From the NCBI RefSeq assembly GCF_963678635.1, contig NC_087064.1, positions 30,037,740-30,101,739 of the forward strand: a stretch of DNA of 64,000 nucleotides. Direction: 5' to 3'. This stretch comes from Symsagittifera roscoffensis. Lineage: Eukaryota > Xenacoelomorpha > Acoela > Convolutidae. Shown piece by piece: positions 56,697 through 64,000 of this stretch (position 1 is its first letter; each line of letters begins with the position of its first letter). Position numbers and translations under genes: made by a program. A model generated the notes under the pieces. It saw nothing but the letters and a program-made list of their open reading frames with translations, was not told where the DNA came from and did not search any database.

Positions 56697-57290
56697 TATG
56701 TAGGATAAATTTTAAATATTTTAACGAAGTCTTAGCAGGTTCGTTAGAAGCAAAATTAATGTAAATAAAAACCTTAAATCAGAAAGGTACACAAAAATCG
56801 CCTTATGATAAGATCTTATGATTTGCACTTGATATTGACTTCATTCAAGATTTGAACCTTATTTACTATGTATTCCAATCATCAATTGAAAGCATATGAC
56901 AATGATTTTCATTTTTTTGTACATTTAAGTTTAAAGATTTGAAACATCAATTTTTGACATGGGAGTAACCTAACCGTAATCTCGGCAGTGGGAAATATGC
57001 CAAACAATAAAAGCTGATCTGCCAACAGTGACAAACAATCTAACGACACAAAACTGGACAAATTTTGATAAAAACCTTGAAAATTTAACCTTTGCAAATC
57101 ATAAAAGACATTTAAGTACTATTTTGTTGATAAAAAAATTTCACAAGCAAATGCTGTGCGAGTAGTTTTAAAACTTAAGCTATTCTTTTTTTTTTCATAA
57201 AAAGTCAGGTTCCACAAAAATAAGTCTAATGAGGTCGAGCAATTTATCACAAGAAAGCCATTCTAGTCGTGATTCGATTGGTATTAAAAA
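56697..57290. other. Upstream region of the pLGIC gene
   Basis: AT-rich; would hold the promoter. No specific element recognised. Confidence 0.4.
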
Positions 57291-57501
57291 TTTGGATCTA
57301 CTTAACAATTGCCCTCCCTTTGGTACCTACTTAAGAATTGCCGCCCCTATTAATAAAAGCAGTAAATTAGCGCTAGAGCTTTGTATTGTGACTTCTAATT
57401 TTGCTGCAATCTGATTGGTCGAAAATGAGTTATATTAATCTATTTAACAATTGCCACCCCCTTTCTTAAAAGGGGGGAGGCAATTGTTAAGTAGATCCAA
57501 A
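57291..57501. mobile_element. Small MITE with 27 bp terminal inverted repeats
   Basis: The left end TTTGGATCTACTTAACAATT and its exact inverse at the right, 211 bp in total. Copies of the TTAACAATTGCC block also occur internally at about 57442. Confidence 0.75.
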
Positions 57502-57671
57502 CTTTTTGCAAAAATTGTCATGGTAGTTATTTTAAATAAAAGCATGCATTTTTCGCGAGCTGACAAAAGGGGTTGGGAGGAGTGGCAGGCGGATTTTTGA
57601 ACTCTCATTCTCAGTAATTTGATGATCCCAGACCAAATAATAAGCTGACCGTAAGTTCATGCTATTATTTG

Positions 57672-58025
57672 TACAGCCGGTGTCTTTTGTGATTTTTGGG
57701 AGCCGATATCTTTGCACATGACGTCGAAAAAAATGGGGTGGTTTTAAGGTCCAAAAAAGCCGATAACAAAAAGATCTCTAGTTGAACTCAATTTAGGACA
57801 GAAGATTTTGAAGCAGGTTTTAACCTGTAAAAAACTACCTCATAGCTTGTCCCCCTTCCCCAATAACCTTTTTCTGACTGCACTTTGTTTGTTATGTTAT
57901 CATGGACCCCTGGGAAATTTTTCGTGGAGCAGCTGCTTCATATGATTTCCAACTTTGCGAGCAGCTGTCACACTTGCAAACGATAAAGCACACAAATATT
58001 GCTGCTGTTGATTAATTAGGCCAGT
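57672..58025 (-). repeat. LTR-like unit A, copy 1 (truncated)
   Basis: GTACAGCCGGTGTCTTTTGT to GATTAATTAGGCCAGTC; repeated at 59072-59427 and, in part, 61852-62098. Adjacent to gag remnants in the order expected of an LTR on the minus strand. Its leader half (the 58865-59071 type) is missing. Confidence 0.7.
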
Positions 58026-58156
58026 CCGTTCAATATTTAGGCTTGATTCTTTTTTTGATCTGATTGTGATTAATAAAAGATTTAAAAGTTGTCCCGTTGG
58101 TCGACGATCCTGACATATTTGTCAATTTCTGGTGATTAAAATATCCCTTTTTTCGA

Positions 58157-58860
58157 TTAAAGCTTGATTAAGTGCACCGACGGGCTTATGGTTGCTGACA
58201 GTGGCTTCCTCTGGGTATCTGTGTTCTTCATATTGCAGATGAAAATGTCCCTTATGCACTCTGCCTCGTCAGATTCCATGATGTTGCACGTGCTGGCCAA
58301 ATACGTCAGGGCTCCCCAGAATTGTTCGTACGACTCGCGGTCTTTCTGCTTTCGATTTAAAAATTTATATCTTTAGTGTTGGGTGGTTTGTTAAATGCTG
58401 CGTCAAGCAAAGTCCAGAACTCGGAGAAAGTTATTGCTAAAATCTTGACTCTCGGGTTCTTCTGTGTAAAGACTCTTTTTCCTTCGCTCCCTAAGGCTAG
58501 AAATAAAATTGATCGCAGTTTCTTGTCCGCCTCCGTTCGTCTCATTCCATTAAATTTCCTCTTTTCTTCGTTGATCCGCTTTTCTTCGGCGGATTCGTAC
58601 TGTTTCATCGCGTTTTTGTTCCTATTCTCTCTGTTGGCTCTTTCCGTGTCCGACTCGCTGCCTGTTGCTTGTTCCAAAAGTGGTATTTGCGTCTCTGGTA
58701 TCTCTGGTCCGTGCAGACTCTCTAAATCCAGATTTTCTTTGGCAATGATCGCCAATTGAAATTGGTCGCTCCATTGGGTCCAGGCATGCGGTGGCTCTAG
58801 GGTATGGTTAGGTCAAAAGGGGGGAATTCCACGCACGTTCGAATCATTAGACTGCGCCAT
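58157..58860 (-). pseudogene. Ty3/gypsy-like gag fragment, copy 1
   Basis: Minus strand. Starts near HAWTQWSDQFQLAIIAKENL, with a Glu/Lys/Asn-rich segment (ANRENRNKNAMKQYESAEEK), RSILFLALGSEGKRVF and FSEFWTLLDAAFNKP. After a frameshift near 58358 come LNRKQKDRESYEQFWGALTY, LASTCNIMES and IRDIFICNMKN, the helical Gag core pattern of gypsy-type elements. It ends at TAA, 58157. The frame at the very start is closed by TGA; TGGCGCAGTC at 58850-58859 (minus) probably is the primer-binding site rather than coding. Confidence 0.7.
58850..58859 (-). promoter_or_regulatory. Putative primer-binding site (TGGCGCAGTC)
   Basis: A TGG-initial block just downstream of the leader repeat and upstream of gag, shared with the second copy near 61628. 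This motif is common as a gypsy-type primer-binding site. Confidence 0.45.
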
Positions 58861-58864
58861 AATA

Positions 58865-59427
58865 AACTATTCTAGTTCTGTATACCTGTGTACAGTTGCT
58901 GCACATAAACTTAAAAGAATAAAACTATTAAAAGAAAGTATGTGAATTAAGAACGTTAAAAGGTCAACTGAGGATTATCTCATATCGACCAATGGTCGTA
59001 ACTAAATTGGTTAACAGGTATTAATTAAATACCGAAGGTCATTTAAGACACTAAAAACAAATCACAACAGTACAGCCGGTGTCTTTTTATGATTTTTGGG
59101 AGCCGATATCTTTGCACATGACGTCGGAAAAAATGGGGTGGTTTTAAGGTCCAAAAAGGCCGATAACAAATAGATCTCTAGTTGAACTCAATTTAGGACA
59201 GAAGATTTTGAAGCAGGTTTTAACCTGTAAAAAAAAACCTCATAGCTTGTCCCCTTTCCCCAATAATCTTTTTCTGACTGCACTTTGTTTGTTATGTTAT
59301 CATATACCCCTGGGAAATTTTTCGTGGAGTAGCTGCTTCATATGATTTCCAACTTTGCGAGCAGCTGTCACACTTGCAAACAACAAAGCACGCAAATATC
59401 GTTGTTGTTGATTAATTAGGCCAGTCT
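58865..59427 (-). mobile_element. LTR-like unit, copy 2 (leader plus unit A)
   Basis: About 560 bp. On the minus strand it runs from (GAC)TGGCCTAATTAATC to the AATAGTTTATT preceding TGGCGCAGTC. It lies upstream of gag copy 1 and downstream of gag copy 2 plus an insertion. Confidence 0.6.
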
Positions 59428-60806
59428 AAAGAAGCTGTTAATTGAAATGTTTACTTCCCTAAGTTGAAACTTTGGAATATGATGGCTTACTTTGTACAGC
59501 AATACGGAAGAAAATTTTAACATTTGAGCTGACACTCATGATGTTCTCACACTCTGTGAAGTGATGATGTCAATTTTTTGCCCTAACACCATACTCCCAC
59601 TGTAAGCTACAATTCACTAAAAATACCATGGAATTTACTAGAGATAAACAGTTCGTTGTTATCAGAGTAGGGTAGGCGAAAAAATTTACAGGCTACCACC
59701 CGGATTGACCAAAAATCCTAGTCATACAATTTCCATTTATGGAAAAATGCTAGTCATACACTTTCCATTCAATTCCATACGTACAGAAAATTGCATGAAA
59801 GGTATATGATTAGTATTTTTTCATATATGGAAATTGTATGACTAGCGTTTTTCCATAAACCAAAAATATTGATTTTTTACATTTTAATTTCTCAAAATTT
59901 TTTAGTTGTGTTCGTAACCGAGCACAAATGACATAAACCTTGATTACTCAAAAGTAGTAACCAACGGTTTAGCTGTCTCGCATTAAAAATGCATTGGAAA
60001 CAGCCTGTTATGTGTTACTTCTGTCTCAGACAAATAATATAACGAAAGTAATGAACTTTTAAATTTTGGCAATAATTTTCAAAGATGATTATTTCTGAAA
60101 TTTGAATTTTTAATTACCAGACATTGATCAAGGCATACAAAAACATGTCATACAAAAGAAAGAGGAGTTTTAAGCGTTTTTGAAAAAAGTTATGAAGAGA
60201 AAAGGAAACAAAAATCCAGTATTAGTTTATCCAGGACTACGTTACACACACAAAAAATTAAATTTTGCATGCGAAATTTGTTTTTCAAAAAAAGTTTGTT
60301 TGAATACGAAAATGAATTTGCCGTTGAAAAAAAACACAAAAAATGTTTGGGGGCAGTTTCAAAAATACTTAGAAAAGTTTTTGTCGTCGCCATCAAAAAA
60401 ATGCTAGTAATACAATTTCCATAAATGGAAATTGTATGACTTGTTTTTTTCAGAAAACAAAAATAAAAAAGGCAATGTTTTCAGTCGTAGCAGTCCAAAA
60501 AACGCTTAAATGTTTTGCCAGCAGTTGAATTGATTGTTCAAATTTTTTTTTTTTTCACAAAAAAAATTTTTAAAAAAATTCTTCTCATACAATTTCCATA
60601 TATGGAAATTGTATGGTTAGCATTTTTATTTCATACCATTTTTTTCCTTTTTTTATGAAGAGATACCAATTTCGATACCAAAACAACTACAAAACACCTT
60701 TGAATTTTGATTAAATTCATTTTGCAAAAATGTATGAAATTTGTATGACTAGCATTTTCCCATAGACTAAGGGTATGAAATTGAATGATTAGCATTTTTG
60801 GTCTTA
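59428..60806. mobile_element. Inserted segment with palindromic CATACAATTTCCATA motifs
   Basis: Interrupts the repeat unit: GGCCAGTC continues as CGTTCAATATTTAGG at 58025 but is separated by 1.38 kb here. It holds several palindromes built from CATACAATTTCCATA and its inverse, each followed by ACTAGCATTTTT-like tails. No gene is supported; the open frame at 60180-60407 is Lys-rich and unrecognised. Confidence 0.6.
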
Positions 60807-60949
60807 CTCCGTTCAATATTTAGGCTTGATTCCTTTTTGATCTGATTGTGATTATTAAAAGATTTAAAAGTTGTCCCGTTGGTCGACGATCCTGACATAT
60901 TTGTCAATTTCTGGTGATTAAAATATCCCTTTTCGTCGATTAAAGCTTG

Positions 60950-61629
60950 ATTAAGTGCACCGACGGGCTTATGGTTGCTGACAGTGGCTTCCTCTGGGTA
61001 ACTGTGTTCTTCATATTGCAGATGAAAAGTCCCTTATCCACTCTGCCTCGTCAGATTCCATGATGTTGCACGTGCTGGCCAAATCCGTCAGAGCTCCCCA
61101 GAATTGTTCGTACGACTCGCGGTCTTTCTGCTTTCGATTTAAAAATTTATATCTTTAGTGTTGGGCGGTTTGTTAAAGCAAAGTCCAGAACTCGGAGAAA
61201 GTTATGGCTAAAATCTTGACTCTTGGGCTCTTCTGTGTAAAGACTATTTTTCCTTCGCTCCCTAAGGCTAGAAACAAAATTGATCGCAGTTTCTTGTCCG
61301 CCTCCGTTCGTCTCATTCCATTAAATTTCCTCTTTTCTTCGTTGAACCGCTTTTCTTCGGCGGATTCGTACTGTTTCATTGCGTTTTTGTTCCTATTCTC
61401 TCTGTTGGCTCTTTCCGCGTCCGACTCGCTGCCTGTTGCTTGTTCCAAACGTGGTATTTGCGTCTCTGGTATCTCTGGTCCATGCAGACTCTCTAAATCC
61501 AGATTTTCTTTGGCAATGATCGCCAATTGAAATTGGTCGCTCCATTGGGTCCAGGCATGCGGTGGCTCTAGGGTATGGTTAGTTCAAAAAGAGGGAATTC
61601 CACGCACGTTCGAATCATTAGACTGCGCC
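60950..61629 (-). pseudogene. Ty3/gypsy-like gag fragment, copy 2
   Basis: Near-identical to copy 1, including the same TGA near the start and the same frame break after TKDINF-encoding DNA. It lacks a few codons (the TLLDAAFNKP region) and one base near 61028. The shared lesions mean the decay preceded the duplication. Confidence 0.7.
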
Positions 61630-61639
61630 ATAATGCACT

Positions 61640-62098
61640 ATTCTAATTCTGTATACCTGTGTACAATTGCTGCACATAAACTTAAAAGAATAAAACTATT
61701 AAAAGAAAGTATGTGAATTAAGAACGTTAAAAGGTCAACTGAGGATTATCTCATATCGACCAATGGTCGTAACTAAATTGGTTAACAGGTAATAATTAAA
61801 TACCGAAGGTCATTTAAGACACTAAAAACAAATCACAACAGTACAGCCGGTGTCTTTTGTGATTTTTGGGAGCCGATATCTTTGCACATGACGTCGGAAA
61901 AAATGGGGTGGTTTTAAGGTCCAAAAAGGCCGATAACAAATAGATCTCTAGTTGAACTCAATTTAGGACAGAAGATTTTGAAGCAGGTTTTAACCTGTAA
62001 AAAATTACCTCATAGCTTGTCCCCCTTCCCCAATAATCTTTTTCTGACTGCACTTTGTTTGTTATGTTATCATGGACCCCTGGGAAATTTTTCGTGGA
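61640..62098 (-). mobile_element. LTR-like unit, copy 3 (partial)
   Basis: Leader half plus part of unit A, up to TGGGAAATTTTTCGTGGA, then a different sequence. It is the LTR nearest to the integrase fragment. Confidence 0.6.
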
Positions 62099-62416
62099 AA
62101 CAAAAACTGCATACTAACTACATAACTCTATATACACCCTTTTTCTGCCTTCGAGAATGAACAAAATTTTACAAACTGCACCATGAAGGTAAATATACAG
62201 AAGCAAAATAGAATCAACAATTGAGAGAGAATGTAAATGTACAGGGTGAATATACAGAATTACAAGTTTACAAAATACAGTAACTAAATAAATTAAATCT
62301 AATCCACAACATGTACATTAACATGTACAATTGTATCTACAGGTAACATTTAAAAAAAATCAGACGGTAAGAAATGGGTCATGTTTGTATTTTTCTCAGT
62401 TTCTTTGATATGTGAG
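62099..62416. other. Non-coding tail between pol remnant and LTR-like unit
   Basis: Contains GTACATGTTAATGTACATG near 62313 and several TGTACA/TGTATA motifs. On the minus strand it could be 3' non-coding or U3 sequence of the retroelement. No gene seen. Confidence 0.4.
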
Positions 62417-64000
62417 TTAATTAAATTGGTTGTCAAAATCATCCAGTTTAGCCCTCATTTCCGAATCGATAGTCGAAGAAATTTCGCTACAGTTGTCTAC
62501 CTCGTGCGGGGAGTCTTTCGTGATCTGGTAAGCTGAGTGTGAGCCCGAGGAGTTTTCGTGGAAATGAGTCTTCGTAGGTGAAATTACTGGTCTGACCGTC
62601 GGGGGAGAGTTCTTTGATGACCAGGATAACGTAGTTTCCGCAACAAGATTTTGTCGGGGAGGGGCCTCCGCTAGTGGAGTCAATAAATCAGACGGCGATG
62701 AGACCGTTAAAGTTGCCCTGGGAATGTCGGTTGGAGAGGAGAATATTGGAGGTGACGCCCCTGTGTCATCGTTTTCTAGAACCACGTCTAGAAAGCGGCG
62801 ATTTCCGTAAAACTGTGGGGGACCCACATTTCTGCGTGGTCTAGAGTGTCGAGGCTTTATCGTCGGGCTGATCGTAGGCTCCGGAGTACTGTCTAACAGT
62901 ATGGGGTTATCTTGCAATCCTCCCACTTCGGTTGAGTCGGAGATAATAAGGATCTCCCGGAGGTCGGTGTTCGTTGGCCTTTCTGAGCTCGGTTGTGGGG
63001 ATTCGACGGTACCTGTAACACTTAAGCCCTGGTTAGATTCGGAATGATGGCTCTGAGGTATATTATTATTGGTCACATCCTCAAAGTAATCATCGGTTAT
63101 TCCATCCCAGGAGTCTAGGTTTAAAGAAGATGAGGAACTTGAAGAGATTTGAGAAGAGTCTTGAATGGCCACGCTCACAGTCGGTGCACTAGTCCCTGCT
63201 CTGGTATTGAACGCTTTTGAGTTGCCTTGTCCCGAATGCCCAGAGGGTGTCGATACTGCTTTCTTTGGTGGTGAGTGTTTCCTTTTTCCAGTTAAACTTG
63301 AATGGGTATGAAGTTTATGCCCGGTGGGTGTCTGATTCACTATTACTTTTTTTAGGCCCGGGGAGTATTTTTCCTTTGATAGCCAGATCCGATTTGCGTA
63401 AAACGTGACCGTTGTCAAGGGTTATGGTGTGTTCTGGAGACTCGATGATATCCTTCTTAACTAGATTAAAATATGGATCCCCATTTTTCCTGTTAGACAC
63501 CTTTCTATATAAATTACCTCCCATGACAGCTTTTCTTTTTGCAAGGGGTTCTGAAGCTTCTTTATTGTCGTCCGGGTTTGTATTTAGAGTGACTGTCCTA
63601 GATAGTGGCAAGTTGTCTTCTGGGTCTGACGTGCTGTCCTTTTCCTCGTCCAGATATCCATCTTCTGCCCCGTCATGGAGTTCCCAGTTAGTGGCCCGAT
63701 CTTTGGACATGATATCTTTCCCTTTATCTAAATGGTCAATATCGGACATAAGGTTTTTCCACCTAGTGTTCGCTACTCTATTAAAGTGTTTTTCAAAAGG
63801 GGTACAGCCGATCGCGGATTGCTTCGAGATTCTCAAATTCCATATGACTTTTTCCATCGACTCGATTAGTGACGGCTTGGGTAATTCGAAAGACATTGCC
63901 AGTAGTTTCGATTTAATTGTGTAAGCTAATCTTTCCACTAGCCCATTGGATCTGTGGTCGCCGACTGAGCAGTAAATAATTTCCATGTTAAATTTTTCGC
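62417..64000 (-). pseudogene. Ty3/gypsy-like integrase C-terminal region and long tail, partial, frameshifted
   Basis: Enters from beyond the window on the minus strand. 63986-63315 shows the end of an integrase core (GDHRSNGLVERLAYTIKSKL, the family's NGxVERxNxTIK), then KQSAIGCTPFEKHFNR and a GPY/F-like module (NGDPYFNLVKKDIIESPEHT, LDNGHVLRKSDLAIKG). At about 63345 an A7 run (CCTAAAAAAAGT) shifts the frame; 63418-62417 continues as a Ser/Pro-rich tail containing SRPRRNVGPPQFYGNRRFLD. The core's DDE residues are outside the window. One indel breaks the frame unless the A run supports slippage. Confidence 0.78.

Noticed and set aside
58376-58759. Plus-strand ORFs opposite the gag fragments (also 61204-61530)
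   Set aside because: Antisense shadows of gag; the minus strand has the Gag pattern.
63412-63924. 170-residue plus-strand ORF
   Set aside because: Antisense to the integrase region.
1-64000. CRISPR arrays, operons, tRNA or rRNA genes
   Set aside because: None seen; the spaced repeats are microsatellites or transposons, and gene structure is eukaryotic.

Overview
The window is AT-rich eukaryotic DNA, most likely from an invertebrate animal. Both protein-coding genes are split into short exons with GT-AG introns that can exceed 8 kb, and almost everything else is recognisable transposon sequence. I cannot name the species. Two host genes can be assembled exon by exon with consistent splice phases.

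(1) + strand, 2571-18930: the C-terminal 370 residues of an SLC39A/ZIP-type metal-ion transporter in seven exons. All eight membrane helices are present, but two metal-binding histidines are substituted (CNxxD instead of HNxxD; HELPQE instead of HELPHE). The 5' exon(s) are not visible. The 8.5 kb last intron holds Helitron-like repeats, foldbacks and a microsatellite.

(2) - strand, 56696 to 35128: a pentameric ligand-gated ion channel (pLGIC) in seven visible exons. It has no Cys-loop cysteines, a very short M3-M4 loop, a ~120-residue tail after M4 and no visible signal peptide. The pore-lining M2 exon was not found; a 200-N gap (47699-47898) lies in the intron where it should be.

Mobile DNA by region. 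1-1048 is an ACAT microsatellite. A ~530 bp family begins GTTCCGAC and ends CAGTCTTGTT, with a 3' hairpin and an inverted copy of its start placed inside that hairpin. It is present in about 15 copies, often abutted head to tail, and its structure fits non-autonomous Helitron2/Helentron-type elements. A paralogous empty site at 46.9 kb supports insertion with little or no target duplication. A hAT-type MITE family (CAGGGGCGGAT ends, 8 bp target duplication at 10.3 kb) recurs six times. A Mutator-like (MULE) element with a decayed transposase sits inside a Helitron-like copy at 44.9-46.6 kb. From 19.55 to 28.29 kb, two ~2 kb LTRs flank a minus-strand coding block that shows no reverse transcriptase or integrase. 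Instead it carries a run of about five diverged retropepsin-like domains without the DTG catalytic motif, the most unusual coding content in the window. From 57.7 to 64 kb there is a minus-strand Ty3/gypsy-like complex: an integrase C-terminal part running off the window, then repeated LTR/gag fragments.

The two host genes show no functional link. The other ORFs inside introns and intergenic DNA are mostly chance frames or transposon remains.
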